From: an uncultured Parabacteroides sp.
Lineage (GTDB): Bacteria > Bacteroidota > Bacteroidia > Bacteroidales > Tannerellaceae
NCBI GenBank assembly: GCA_946055095.1
Contig: CAMGEM010000006.1
Coordinates: 1-32,837 of the forward strand
DNA: 32,837 nucleotides
Direction: 5' to 3'
The notes under the pieces are model-generated. The model did no database searches. It saw only the letters and a program-made list of their open reading frames with translations, and was not told the DNA's origin. Both the position numbers and the translations under genes were made by a program. Positions 25,625-32,837 of the stretch are shown here, in pieces. Positions within the stretch are counted from its first letter, which is position 1. Each line of letters begins with the position of its first letter.

Positions 25625-26107
25625 TTAGAAGTTATAGCCTACACGCACAGCGAACATGGCTTGATCCATGTCTTTGATGATGTTGTATTTCAGATCCAGA
25701 CCGATCGTGAACTGGCTCGTGGCATAGAACTCACCACCTAAACCGATATTTGCACCTAAGCGGGTCTCGTTGTGAGAGAGGTCATTACCCGCATCCCAAT
25801 TCCAGAAAGAGAGGCTTAAACCTGCCAATGGATAGAAACCAAACTGATCACTCAACCGGAACAGATAATGCGCATTCATATCAATCGCCCAAGCACTATG
25901 GCCATCGTTCTTCGCGAAATAGGTCAAACTGGGATTCAAACGGAACTCATCGGTGAGGTTGTAGCGATAATCCACACCTAAGGTCGCATTCTCTGAGTCA
26001 AAACCATATCCAATGTTGAAACCCACTTGTTGATCTCCTTGGCGATTCTGTGCAAACGCACCGAGGCTGATAACAGCCAACATAAGCATTACGAATAACT
26101 TTTTCAT
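25625..26107 (-). CDS. Small outer-membrane beta-barrel protein
   Basis: A 160-aa protein with a clear signal peptide (LMLAVISLGAFAQ) followed by short amphipathic strands (VGFNIGYGF, LGVDYRYNL, GLDLKYNI) and a C-terminal VRVGYNF ending in Phe, the signature of outer-membrane barrels assembled by BamA. Size and pattern fit the OmpA/OmpW-like 8-stranded porin-type families of Bacteroidota. No specific ligand can be named. It has its own hairpin terminator; upstream lie two palindromes separating it from the C69 dipeptidase gene. Confidence 0.85.
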   Translation of the reverse strand: MKKLFVMLMLAVISLGAFAQNRQGDQQVGFNIGYGFDSENATLGVDYRYNLTDEFRLNPSLTYFAKNDGHSAWAIDMNAHYLFRLSDQFGFYPLAGLSLSFWNWDAGNDLSHNETRLGANIGLGGEFYATSQFTIGLDLKYNIIKDMDQAMFAVRVGYNF

Positions 26108-26148
26108 ACGTTCTTCCTTTTTTAGTTTAACAATCAGATTTTTCTGTT

Positions 26149-26178
26149 AGTAGAGACGTAGCACGCTACGTCTCTACT
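26149..26178. repeat. Long REP-like palindrome (intergenic copy)
   Basis: Perfect 14-base arms AGTAGAGACGTAGC (26149-26162) and GCTACGTCTCTACT (26165-26178) around AC. A near-identical palindrome lies inside the DUF4434 gene at 4919-4946. Here it sits between the C69 dipeptidase and barrel protein genes. A REP-type repeated element is the likely class. Confidence 0.85.
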
Positions 26179-26186
26179 GGCTTATG

Positions 26187-26208
26187 AACATGTTGCTCGC
26201 AACATGTT
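26187..26208. repeat. Second palindrome, reaching the dipeptidase stop codon
   Basis: Perfect 10-base arms AACATGTTGC (26187-26196) and GCAACATGTT (26199-26208) around TC. The right arm includes the last base of the C69 dipeptidase TAA. It stands 8 bases from the first palindrome. It could act as a stem for transcript ending or as part of a compound repeat. Confidence 0.75.
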
Positions 26209-27848
26209 TATTTGACTTTCAAACGCTCTCCTGCGCTTTTCACAATCGAGCGATAATATTCCTCATCATAGCCGGGGAAGTCAGGATAAGCCGGAAGACC
26301 ATAGGCGTTACGCTTGAACTGGCCGTTCTCCTCCTTCTTCACATTGCCGTCGATATACTTCACGACCAAGTATTCTCCCAACTTCTTCCAACGAGCGGTC
26401 GCATTGTCGGCCGTAGAGGTACTGAACCAAGTCAAGAACTCCACAGCCTCCTTCGGATCTTTCGCATACAACTCTTGCGCAGCCTTATCGATCGCTGGGA
26501 TCACCTCCTGATAGTGGTTCTCCAACTCTTGCTGCACCTTGCGAATATCCTGAATCATGAAACTGTATTTATTGTAGGCCATGTTCGCTACCCAGTTGTG
26601 CATCCAGAAGGCAGAGGTCCAAGAGAAGTTGAGCAAATCGCCATTACCTACCCGGTAGCACTCCGGTACACGGACAGATGAGGCATAGACGGGGTTGAAT
26701 ACGGCCATATCGGCATCATCCACACCAAACCATAAGATACCGCCAATCGCATCGGGCAGCCACTCACGCATCTGCGGCACGATCACAAAGCCGGTCTGCT
26801 GCGTAGCGATGGCACGCTCGTTGGTATATTCCACGCCATCCACCTTGAAGGTCATCGGACGCCAACGGTAAGGCACCTTGTAGGGACCTGCACCCGCATC
26901 TTTCGTCATATCCAAATCGGTTCCCTCATAGTGGTTACGCATACCTTGCTGCACATCCTGCACAGAGAGTTTACGGTTCGGCTTTATATAAAGTGGCATC
27001 GGCTGCTTTGTCGGATCACCCTTGATGAAGTCAGTGTATTGATCCATCGCAGGGTCATACTGACGGAAGAAAGACCAGACACGTGCCTCACAGCCGCGCA
27101 ACGCTCCGAAATCATACGGGCAATAGGCCTGCTGGAAGCTGAAATCGGCATCCTTTCCCTTGAAATAGCCCTTCTCACGTGCAAAAGAAACCACATCCGG
27201 CGCATAGAGACAGTTCTCCTTATCATCAAACGGTATCTGCTGGATGCGAGATTGATTAGCATGTGCCGAGATACAATCATCGGGGATGCGGATTGCTACC
27301 CAGATTGCCCCTTTACGACCGGGACCTTTACCGACCATCTCCATGACCCAAGCCTCGTGCTTATCAGCGATCGAGAAAGTCTCACCTCCACTGTAATAGC
27401 CATACTCAGCCACCAAGTCTGTCATCACCTTAATGGCTTCACGAGCGGTCTTCGCACGCTGCAAGGTAATGTAAATCAAGCTACCATAATCCATGATGCC
27501 CGCCGTATCACGCAACTCACGACGGCCGCCGAACGTACTCTCGGTGATGGCCAACTGATGCTCGTTCATATTGCCCACCACGTTATAGGTACGTTCCACC
27601 TGAGCGATCGTACCTAAAGGTTTGCCAGTGTCCCATTCCACCACGTCGAGCGTAGCACCCTTAGGCCAAGTAGCTGCCGGCCAATGATACATCTCCCCAT
27701 ACAGGCCATGTGAATCCGCCGCATAACTAATCATCACGGAACCATCAATGGATGCCTTCTTTCCCACCAACAGTCCGGTACAAGCCAATGCCTCCACGCC
27801 AGACAAGAGCAAGGCGCAACAGGCAACCAGAAGTCCTTTCTTTTTCAT
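26208..27848 (-). CDS. C69-family dipeptidase
   Basis: A 546-aa Ntn-hydrolase peptidase of MEROPS family C69 (PepD-like), cleaving dipeptides. The signal peptide ends at LACTGLLVGKKAS; Cys23 is the expected N-terminal nucleophile exposed by processing. Conserved family segments include SYAADSHGLYG, NVVGNMNEHQLAITEST and GGETFSIADKHEAWVMEM. The Cys also sits in a lipobox-like context, but the family mechanism favours its use as nucleophile. Located in the envelope, it could complete breakdown of peptides taken up from host or diet. It follows endonuclease IV after 39 bases. Confidence 0.92.
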   Translation of the reverse strand: MKKKGLLVACCALLLSGVEALACTGLLVGKKASIDGSVMISYAADSHGLYGEMYHWPAATWPKGATLDVVEWDTGKPLGTIAQVERTYNVVGNMNEHQLAITESTFGGRRELRDTAGIMDYGSLIYITLQRAKTAREAIKVMTDLVAEYGYYSGGETFSIADKHEAWVMEMVGKGPGRKGAIWVAIRIPDDCISAHANQSRIQQIPFDDKENCLYAPDVVSFAREKGYFKGKDADFSFQQAYCPYDFGALRGCEARVWSFFRQYDPAMDQYTDFIKGDPTKQPMPLYIKPNRKLSVQDVQQGMRNHYEGTDLDMTKDAGAGPYKVPYRWRPMTFKVDGVEYTNERAIATQQTGFVIVPQMREWLPDAIGGILWFGVDDADMAVFNPVYASSVRVPECYRVGNGDLLNFSWTSAFWMHNWVANMAYNKYSFMIQDIRKVQQELENHYQEVIPAIDKAAQELYAKDPKEAVEFLTWFSTSTADNATARWKKLGEYLVVKYIDGNVKKEENGQFKRNAYGLPAYPDFPGYDEEYYRSIVKSAGERLKVK

Positions 27849-27887
27849 ATTTTCCTTTTTTTATTTGTTTGTTCGTCTTTCGTTTGT

Positions 27888-28733
27888 TTATGCACCTGCC
27901 AATGTGTAAAGCAAGCGGATCTCCTCCGCCCAAAGCGACTCGTCGGGTGTCTCCAAGATAATCGGTATATTGTCAAAACGAGAATCTTTCATCAACATGC
28001 GAAACAGGTCCATGCCCATCACGCCCTTGCCCACACTATCGTGTCGATCGACTCGTGTACTCAATTCTTTTTTGGAATCGTTTAGGTGAATACCTCGCAG
28101 GTAGTGGAAACCGATCACCTCATCGAACCGTCGGAAGGTATCGGCATAGCCCTCCGCCGTACGGATCTCATAGCCAGATGCCAACGTGTGCGCCGTGTCG
28201 ATGCAGACACCCACCCGACTCTTATCCTCCACCTGTTCGATGATGGTAGCGATCTGCTCAAACGTGTAACCCAAGTTGGTACCTTGTCCCGCTGTGTTCT
28301 CAATCACTGCCGTGACCCCTTCTGTTTGCGCCAAGGTCCAGTTGATGGACTCGGCAATCAAAGCCAAGCAAGTCTCTGGCTCCATCTTATTCAAATGACT
28401 GCCCGGATGGAAATTCAACAGCTTCAAACCCAACTGCTCACAACGACGCATCTCATCCAAAAACGCATCCCGCGATTTCGCCAACCCTTCGGCATCCGGA
28501 TTGCCTAAGTTAATCAAATAACTATCATGAGGCAGAATATGTTCCGGAGCAAAACCATATTCCGCACAACGCTCCTTGAACAAGGTAATACTCTTCGCAC
28601 TCAGCGGCGTCGAACGCCATTGACGTTGATTCCGTGTAAACAGTGCGAAAGCCTTTGCTCCAATCTCCTGCGCATGAAGCGGCGCATTCTCCACACCTCC
28701 TGAACTACTCACATGAGCACCAATATATTTCAT
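27888..28733 (-). CDS. nfo: Endonuclease IV (AP endonuclease)
   Basis: A 281-aa TIM-barrel enzyme that cuts DNA 5' of abasic sites in base excision repair and binds three zinc ions. The zinc-binding and active-site segments are all visible: [65 protein letters not shown] and IPIILETP. Length is standard. A minus-strand gene follows after 39 bases (C69 dipeptidase), and a terminator separates it from the arginine decarboxylase gene upstream. Confidence 0.97.
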   Translation of the reverse strand: MKYIGAHVSSSGGVENAPLHAQEIGAKAFALFTRNQRQWRSTPLSAKSITLFKERCAEYGFAPEHILPHDSYLINLGNPDAEGLAKSRDAFLDEMRRCEQLGLKLLNFHPGSHLNKMEPETCLALIAESINWTLAQTEGVTAVIENTAGQGTNLGYTFEQIATIIEQVEDKSRVGVCIDTAHTLASGYEIRTAEGYADTFRRFDEVIGFHYLRGIHLNDSKKELSTRVDRHDSVGKGVMGMDLFRMLMKDSRFDNIPIILETPDESLWAEEIRLLYTLAGA

Positions 28734-28800
28734 TTATCGTCTCGTTAATGGATTTAATCAAACAACAATCCCTCTTTGGATTTTGTTGGTAAAAGTAACA

Positions 28801-28835
28801 AAAAAAGCCGATCTCCCACCACGAGAGTCGGCTTT
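28801..28835 (-). terminator. Intrinsic terminator of the arginine decarboxylase gene
   Basis: AAAGCCGA (28804-28811) pairs with TCGGCTTT (28828-28835), extended by TCTC/GAGA inner pairing. On the minus strand the stem is followed by a run of T. It lies 25 bases after the stop of the decarboxylase gene. Confidence 0.85.
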
Positions 28836-28859
28836 ATCTGTCAAAAAGACCATATTTTA

Positions 28860-29399
28860 CTACCCTTCGATCTCCGGCTGCAAGAAATCCACGAAGCAGA
28901 GTGCGGCCAAAGCCGTACCATAACGCTTCTCGATCGTGATTCCTTCAGTGATGAAGTTGAGCTCACCCAAGTAATACTGTCCATAAGTCTTTTGATGAAG
29001 ATCGTTGATCACACGGATCAAACGAGACTCCAACTCCTCGATGCGATAACGACCGCTCACCTCACACACCAGTCCTCCAACCTTCTCATCGAAGTTCTCA
29101 TCTTTATACATCCAGGCGTAAACCACACCTGCAGATACGAACTCATCCTGGTATCCATGTGATACCGCCATGATCGTCTTCATCTCCGAACCAAAAGGAG
29201 GAAGATCAATCTCATCCATAGTCACCAGATGCGCTGTCGCAGGTATCACTGATGAATAGGTCATAATATTGAAATCAGAAATACCGGCGTCATAAAGAGC
29301 CATGTGATAGGAGCCCGCATGCTTCTCCAAGTCAGACTCACCACTTCCCTTCGTAATAAAAAAGGTGTTTGGAATCAAGTTCCCAACTTTCTTTACCAT
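28860..29399 (-). CDS. Pyruvoyl-dependent arginine decarboxylase
   Basis: A 179-aa proenzyme of the pyruvoyl-dependent arginine decarboxylase family, converting arginine to agmatine and CO2. Self-cleavage is expected within MTYSSVIPA between Ser49 and Ser50, the second serine becoming the pyruvoyl cofactor. Other family-like parts are ESDLEKHAGSYHMALYDAGI near the start and VSAGVVYAWM. Agmatine feeds polyamine synthesis or supports acid resistance; which applies is not visible, as no agmatine-processing gene or antiporter lies in the window. It is a single-gene unit with its own candidate promoter and terminator. Confidence 0.92.
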   Translation of the reverse strand: MVKKVGNLIPNTFFITKGSGESDLEKHAGSYHMALYDAGISDFNIMTYSSVIPATAHLVTMDEIDLPPFGSEMKTIMAVSHGYQDEFVSAGVVYAWMYKDENFDEKVGGLVCEVSGRYRIEELESRLIRVINDLHQKTYGQYYLGELNFITEGITIEKRYGTALAALCFVDFLQPEIEG

Positions 29400-29441
29400 C
29401 TACAAAATATGTTTACCAGTTAATAAAAGATTAAACGCACG

Positions 29442-29449
29442 CAAAAGTA
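29442..29449 (-). promoter_or_regulatory. Candidate -7 element for the arginine decarboxylase gene
   Basis: The minus strand reads TACTTTTG, an exact TAnnTTTG match, 43 bases before the ATG. The matching TTTG box is not found at standard spacing. Confidence 0.4.
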
Positions 29450-29583
29450 GGAACAATTTATGAAACCATCTCTCCCTTTATCGGATAAAACACTGCCGCC
29501 AAACAAATTTTCACGAAAATGTAATATGCGTACCTGTCGCATTCGCTATACGCTCCTCACGAAAACAAAAAATGCGTTCAAAA

Positions 29584-29614
29584 TTTGCGTCATTCAAAAT
29601 TATGACTACCTTTG
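29584..29614 (+). promoter_or_regulatory. tRNA-Tyr promoter (Bacteroidota consensus)
   Basis: TTTG at 29584-29587, exactly 19 bases, then TACCTTTG at 29607-29614. Both boxes match the Bacteroidota housekeeping consensus without error. The mature tRNA begins 18 bases after the -7 box. Confidence 0.85.
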
Positions 29615-29631
29615 CACCCGCAAACAAGCAA

Positions 29632-29714
29632 GGGCAGTTACCAGAGTGGCCAAATGGGGCTGACTGTAACTCAGCTGGCTTACGCCTTCGGTGGTTCGAA
29701 TCCATCACTGCCCA
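29632..29714 (+). tRNA. tRNA-Tyr (anticodon GTA)
   Basis: An 83-base class II tRNA. Acceptor arms GGGCAGT (29632-29638) and ACTGCCC (29707-29713) pair perfectly and the discriminator base is A. The anticodon stem GCTGA/TCAGC encloses CTGTAAC, placing GTA at 29666-29668. The extended variable arm and TTCGAAT loop agree with tRNA-Tyr. The 3' CCA is not encoded (CGC follows). No integrase or att-like duplication is seen next to it. Confidence 0.95.
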
Positions 29715-29717
29715 CGC

Positions 29718-29754
29718 AAAAAAGACGCATCTCAATGAGGAGCGTCTTTTTTTG
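29718..29754 (+). terminator. Intrinsic terminator after tRNA-Tyr
   Basis: AAAAAAGACGC (29718-29728) pairs with GCGTCTTTTTTT (29742-29753), giving a GC-rich stem, with a loop containing CTCA/TGAG that can pair further, and a T-run. It lies between the tRNA and the convergent HxlR gene and is nearly symmetrical, so it may serve both. Confidence 0.9.
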
Positions 29755-29765
29755 TTTCATAGCGA

Positions 29766-30152
29766 CTATAAAGAATCCGGGATCAGCTGCGGGTCATGCT
29801 GCTTGCGGTGATCCATGATTATTGGCATGTTGCGCAAAGCCCATTGAGTCAGCTCATGAATGATGGGCATCAACGATTGCCCCATCTCTGTCAATGCATA
29901 CTCCACACGGGGCGGCACCTCCGGATAAACCGTCCGCCTCACCAATCCATCGGCCTCCAAGACCTGCAACGTGCTCGATAGCACTTTCGACGAGATGTCG
30001 GGAATATATTTTCGCAACTGGTTGAAACGCATACATCCCTCTTCGTTTAGAATCAACAGGATCAGTAGCGCCCACTTGTTCCCGAAGCGGGCAATGACAT
30101 TCCGAATCGGGCAGGCCGCTATATTCAAAAATTTATCTTCTATTTTTGCCAT
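29766..30152 (-). CDS. HxlR-family winged-helix regulator
   Basis: A 128-aa DNA-binding protein. The family pattern is visible from the conserved Cys in AACPIRNVIARFGNKWALLIL, through the recognition part FNQLRKYIPDISSKVLSSTLQVLEADGLV, to the wing RRTVYPEVPPRVEYALTEMG. HxlR/YodB-type proteins sense redox-active or electrophilic compounds, often through that Cys. I chose the ATG at 30152 (MAKIEDK) over an upstream one at 30188 because the extra 12 residues have no family counterpart. It diverges from a secreted-protein gene; an inverted repeat between them could be its operator. Confidence 0.88.
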   Translation of the reverse strand: MAKIEDKFLNIAACPIRNVIARFGNKWALLILLILNEEGCMRFNQLRKYIPDISSKVLSSTLQVLEADGLVRRTVYPEVPPRVEYALTEMGQSLMPIIHELTQWALRNMPIIMDHRKQHDPQLIPDSL

Positions 30153-30177
30153 AGTAAATGCTTTATTATGAATAAAA

Positions 30178-30201
30178 GTGAGCCGCAAGTAACCTGCTCA
30201 C
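30178..30201. promoter_or_regulatory. Inverted repeat, possible HxlR operator
   Basis: GTGAGC (30178-30183) and GCTCAC (30196-30201) form 6-base arms around 12 bases, and GTAAC recurs at 30189-30193 and 30208-30212. The site lies 26 bases upstream of the hxlR-like start codon in the divergent gap. Assignment as its operator is inference. Confidence 0.4.
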
Positions 30202-30214
30202 CTTTTTGTAACTT

Positions 30215-30246
30215 CTTGCTTATGAATAAAATTCCCCGCAACTTTG
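30215..30246 (+). promoter_or_regulatory. Candidate promoter of the secreted two-domain protein gene
   Basis: CTTG at 30215-30218, 20 bases, then CAACTTTG at 30239-30246, each one base off the TTTG / TAnnTTTG consensus. The ATG is 70 bases downstream. The leader contains GTCGG (30251-30255) and CCGAC (30271-30275), which could form a small hairpin. Confidence 0.4.
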
Positions 30247-30315
30247 CACTGTCGGAAAAGAGAAGATTATCCGACGCAAAGGTAATTCAACTATTTAATT
30301 CAACAAACAGAGCAG

Positions 30316-31536
30316 ATGAAAAAGCGTATGCAAGCACTCCGAATCTGGGCACTCCTTTGGCTGACTCTTTCAGCATTGCAGGCCCAAACCGCCCACCTCC
30401 AAGTGTATGGCGAAGGGAAACCAGTCTTATTATTAACCGAGGATGGCTCAAGAGTAAACAGCGAATTGACTGACAAGCTGACCGCTCACTCCATTCAAGT
30501 CATTGTACCCGACATCCATGCCTACAAAGAAGCTTTACAACAAAAAGACTCGTTGAGCGACGACCGATTAGCTATGGCGCTAATGACTACCGCCACTCGC
30601 CTCTCCCGGGAACCGATCGCCATAGTAGGATGCGGAGATCATACCACAACGGCCTGTCGCATCGCTCAACTCTATCCGGCACAAGTGGATCGAATCGTGG
30701 CTCTTGGCGAGGCGACAAAAACACTTCTGCCCTGCCCCATCCGACAAGTGTCGGAAGGAAAGCAGGCATGGAAAGCGATAGAGTCCTTCTTGCAAGCAGA
30801 TTTGAAGATGCTGCTCGCTGAGGGAAAACCGCAGGATACGAAGTGGAAGCGTATCTTGTTCGACCTGTCGCATAGTCAATGCACAGACACGTACAATGGA
30901 TACGAGACCTATCCCTACCTCCTCCCAGCATACGAGCGTATGTTACAGGAGCTGGATCATTCAGCTGAGTTGATCATCCATGAGCAGGGAGAGCTTACTA
31001 CCGAACTATTGGCTGAGGCAGATGTCGTTTTGATGCTCTCTCCGCTCAACAAGGGGCTGCAAAAGAATCTGACAGAAGCAGAACGCAGAAACTTGGTACG
31101 CTATGTGGCAGAAGGAGGCTCCCTACTCTTCTTCATTGATGACGCACACCGGGTGGATTGGCAGGCCTATGGAGCCGCCGACGTAGTCGGACCTTATGGC
31201 ATCTCGTTTGGAGCTAATGTTCCACTGCCTGGCAATGTCGGAGCGATTGCCTTCCCGAACCGCATCTTCAAGGAGCGTTATGAGATTCCTTATAGCGGAG
31301 CCTGCCTGATGCGTGGTGGAGAGCCTGTCAGCGTCTGCATGGAGGGAGGCTACCTGCACGGAACCGTCGTGGAGTTGGCGAATGGCGGTAAACTATATGT
31401 TGGCGGAGACACGATGGTTGGCCTACTTTTAGGCTTTACTGATGGCGAACGCCTCGTTTTCGACAAGATGGCTACTCGCTGGTGGGGCAAGGATTCTTGG
31501 AACTACATGAAGGAGTTGCTGAACTGGGCACTTTGA
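30316..31536 (+). CDS. Secreted two-domain protein: hydrolase-like remnant plus GATase1/DUF4350-like domain
   Basis: A 406-aa exported protein that I cannot place in a named family. The signal peptide (ALLWLTLSALQAQ) is followed by a region (about 25-165) resembling an alpha/beta hydrolase: VYGEGKPVLLL, then IAIVGCGDHTTTACRIA and VDRIVALGEA. The nucleophile elbow that should be G-x-S-x-G reads G-C-G-D-H, so the Ser position is Gly and hydrolysis is unlikely. Residues about 178-285 resemble a GATase1-like/DUF4350 fold (ILFDLSHSQCTD, ADVVLMLSPLNKG, LVRYVAEGGSLLFFID). The remaining 120 residues are rich in Gly (VGGDTMVGLLLGF). It is monocistronic, divergent from the HxlR gene. Confidence 0.7.
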   Translation: MKKRMQALRIWALLWLTLSALQAQTAHLQVYGEGKPVLLLTEDGSRVNSELTDKLTAHSIQVIVPDIHAYKEALQQKDSLSDDRLAMALMTTATRLSREPIAIVGCGDHTTTACRIAQLYPAQVDRIVALGEATKTLLPCPIRQVSEGKQAWKAIESFLQADLKMLLAEGKPQDTKWKRILFDLSHSQCTDTYNGYETYPYLLPAYERMLQELDHSAELIIHEQGELTTELLAEADVVLMLSPLNKGLQKNLTEAERRNLVRYVAEGGSLLFFIDDAHRVDWQAYGAADVVGPYGISFGANVPLPGNVGAIAFPNRIFKERYEIPYSGACLMRGGEPVSVCMEGGYLHGTVVELANGGKLYVGGDTMVGLLLGFTDGERLVFDKMATRWWGKDSWNYMKELLNWAL

Positions 31537-31592
31537 ACTAAGGGGAAAGTATCCATAAATAGGTATCTCTGCTTACAAGAGCAAGGGGCAGT

Positions 31593-31684
31593 CATTACTA
31601 TTGACGAAGGCCGGTCATTACTATTAACGAGGGTTAGTCATTACCAATGATGAGGGTCTGTCATTACTATTGACGAGGGTGCAT
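31593..31684. repeat. Tandem array of four 23-base units (array 2)
   Basis: Exactly abutting units at 31593, 31616, 31639 and 31662. All begin CATTAC; the first 15 bases of units 1 and 4 are identical, and all contain GACGA or a near match followed by GG. Each has short internal TCA...TGA-type symmetry, best in unit 3 (TCATT ACC AATGA, 31638-31650). The array lies between convergent genes and runs into a terminator hairpin. Confidence 0.85.
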
Positions 31685-31710
31685 CCCTGCTATGACAGGG
31701 GATGCACCCT
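31676..31710. terminator. Bidirectional hairpin at a convergent gene junction
   Basis: AGGGTGCATCCCTG (31676-31689) pairs with CAGGGGATGCACCCT (31696-31710) with one bulged base and a 6-base loop. The left arm overlaps the last unit of the 23-base array. Placement between convergent genes suggests it ends transcripts from both sides. Confidence 0.8.
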
Positions 31711-31724
31711 TACTAAGCATGTTT

Positions 31725-32837
31725 TTAGGGGTTCGCTGTCAACTTCTCCGTTTGATAGATGATCGGATAATCCAGGCTATGATCATCCAATACGAAGAAC
31801 TGGAACTGCTCACCTCCCGGATAGACACGCAGCACCACATGGCCCGCTGGCTTAATCTGCTCACCCTCTGCTCCCAAACGAGCACGATTACTGCCTACCA
31901 TTCCCGCAGCAAAAACCATGCGCTCGCCGGGATAGAGTTCCTTGGAGAGCATGTTGTTTAGCGAAGTTGGCTGGGGATGATAGAAATCCCACACCGGAAG
32001 GATAAAGGCTTGTGGTTTCACAGCAGCCACATAGGGAGGAAACATCGCATCCGAATAGGCATGGTGGTTAGCCACAACCACATCTGTCTCGCCCAACAGT
32101 TGCCCGACTGCAGTCTCTATGTCAAACCATTCCGGTTTATTCTTATCCTCCGCTTGAATATCTCCCCCTGAGAAATAATCAAAATCACCATACGTAATGC
32201 GTATGCCACAGCTGCAACGATTCTCGTTCAAAAACAGATCTGCCGGCGCATCAGCGGGGACAATCTCTCGAAACGCTTCCCCCGCTCCTGTCCATAGCTT
32301 TCCATTGCCCACCATGTTGCGAATCTCGAAATTAGGATAAGCTCCTGCATCCTTGAGCAATCGGAATTGTTCGTTGCTGCCCACCTGGAATCCTTCCGTA
32401 GGGGCTCCTTCCGCATCTCGGGCTGCCACGAATCGCAGATAGTTCTTCACATGCTCCTTGGCAAAGTGCTGCTCATTCGGATAGGTATAGTTCGGATAAT
32501 CTCGATCGATCAGTTTGTGGATAGGCAGCAAGTTCGCCACATGACTGATGCCTGTCAACTTATAATCTAAGCCCTCTTTTTCCACAGCCAAAGGCCCGTT
32601 ATCGCCGATATGATCATTGTCAAAGTGGGTCATCAACGCATAGTCAATCGCCCCGCCATTCTTCAACGGCGCAGAGAAATGAGTAATATAACGTACAATC
32701 CATTCAGCCGGACGCAGTGAATCGTTGGGCATTGGCTGCATGATCTCCTGTGGCCCTCGGCTTACCCCTAAATCGCCCGCATCAATCAACATCGTCGTAC
32801 CATCGGGCAAAATCAGGAAGGCGGCATTTCCCCGGCC
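31725..32837 (-). CDS. Metallo-beta-lactamase-fold hydrolase (ComEC C-terminal type), partial
   Basis: At least 371 aa; the reading frame continues past the window edge, so the N-terminus is missing. The visible start GRGNAAFLILPDGTTMLIDAG and THFDNDHIGD (the H-x-x-x-D-H zinc motif of the fold) resemble stand-alone relatives of the ComEC/Rec2 C-terminal domain. Further possible metal ligands appear in YFSGGDIQ and VVANHHAYSD. These enzymes hydrolyse phosphodiesters or related bonds; no substrate can be given. A start at 32810 using TTG is possible on paper, but the upstream codons fit the family, so the true start lies outside. Confidence 0.82.
   Translation of the reverse strand, partial: GRGNAAFLILPDGTTMLIDAGDLGVSRGPQEIMQPMPNDSLRPAEWIVRYITHFSAPLKNGGAIDYALMTHFDNDHIGDNGPLAVEKEGLDYKLTGISHVANLLPIHKLIDRDYPNYTYPNEQHFAKEHVKNYLRFVAARDAEGAPTEGFQVGSNEQFRLLKDAGAYPNFEIRNMVGNGKLWTGAGEAFREIVPADAPADLFLNENRCSCGIRITYGDFDYFSGGDIQAEDKNKPEWFDIETAVGQLLGETDVVVANHHAYSDAMFPPYVAAVKPQAFILPVWDFYHPQPTSLNNMLSKELYPGERMVFAAGMVGSNRARLGAEGEQIKPAGHVVLRVYPGGEQFQFFVLDDHSLDYPIIYQTEKLTANP

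Noticed and set aside
26931-27617. A 228-aa plus-strand open frame opposite the C69 dipeptidase
   Set aside because: The opposite strand codes for a complete, motif-bearing dipeptidase, and this translation shows no recognisable fold or signal.
29632-29765. tRNA-Tyr as an integration site for a mobile element
   Set aside because: No integrase, no duplicated tRNA 3' end and no shift in gene type were found in the following 3 kb; the tRNA is followed by a normal terminator.
31593-31684. The 23-base arrays as CRISPR
   Set aside because: Units abut without spacers, are shorter than typical repeats, diverge from one another, and no cas gene is in the window.
32808-32810. TTG start for the MBL-fold hydrolase giving a complete 361-aa gene
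   Set aside because: The nine codons upstream to the window edge continue the frame with family-like residues (GRGNAAFLI), so the gene is taken as truncated by the window.

Overview
The window looks like a chromosomal segment of a Bacteroidales bacterium, possibly close to Parabacteroides/Tannerellaceae, although the genus is a guess. Three things support this. The gene content is typical of the order: a nitroreductase-DUF2520-KdsC-Maf gene string, a GH106-type glycosidase, a DUF4434 protein, a C69 dipeptidase, and a transketolase-RpiB pair. Promoter elements match the Bacteroidota consensus (TTTG, about 19 bases, TAnnTTTG), best seen in front of the tRNA-Tyr. Many small or secreted proteins have Bacteroidota-style signal peptides. 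There is no phage, transposase, integrase or CRISPR array. No gene-free stretch exceeds 300 bases.

Layout. 1-8763 (minus): a PNPOx-like lipoprotein, radA and an FAD-dependent oxidoreductase, then DUF4434 lipoprotein, sugar MFS transporter, nitroreductase, DUF2520 protein, KdsC-like phosphatase and Maf. The last four are joined by 4-5 base start/stop overlaps. 8818-13491 (minus): a 73-aa and a 34-aa membrane peptide, a GH106-like glycosidase and an exported isoaspartyl peptidase/asparaginase. 13569-14807 (minus): an outer-membrane barrel-like protein. 14988-18234 (plus): a tight four-gene set (nucleotidyltransferase, ATP-grasp enzyme, CDP-alcohol phosphotransferase, HAD phosphatase). It looks like a pathway for an unassigned CDP-activated polar headgroup or phosphodiester solute and is the best candidate here for an undescribed system. 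18384-22828 (minus): NlpC/P60 endopeptidase, Tat-exported dipeptide epimerase, transglutaminase-like lipoprotein and DUF3267 membrane zincin, read as murein-peptide processing. 22955-29399 (minus): rpiB-tkt, a small outer-membrane barrel, a C69 dipeptidase, endonuclease IV and a pyruvoyl-dependent arginine decarboxylase. 29632-29714 (plus): tRNA-Tyr. 29766-32837: an HxlR regulator (minus), a secreted two-domain protein of unknown function (plus), and an MBL-fold hydrolase (minus) that runs off the window end.

Non-coding structure. Two convergent gene ends (18277-18368 and 31593-31684) each carry four tandem 23-base units of different but possibly related sequence. A long palindrome with GAGACGTAGC arms occurs once between genes (26149-26178) and once inside the DUF4434 reading frame (4919-4946). 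Several hairpin terminators and candidate -7 elements are listed. All functional assignments come from motif recognition by eye; no database search was run.
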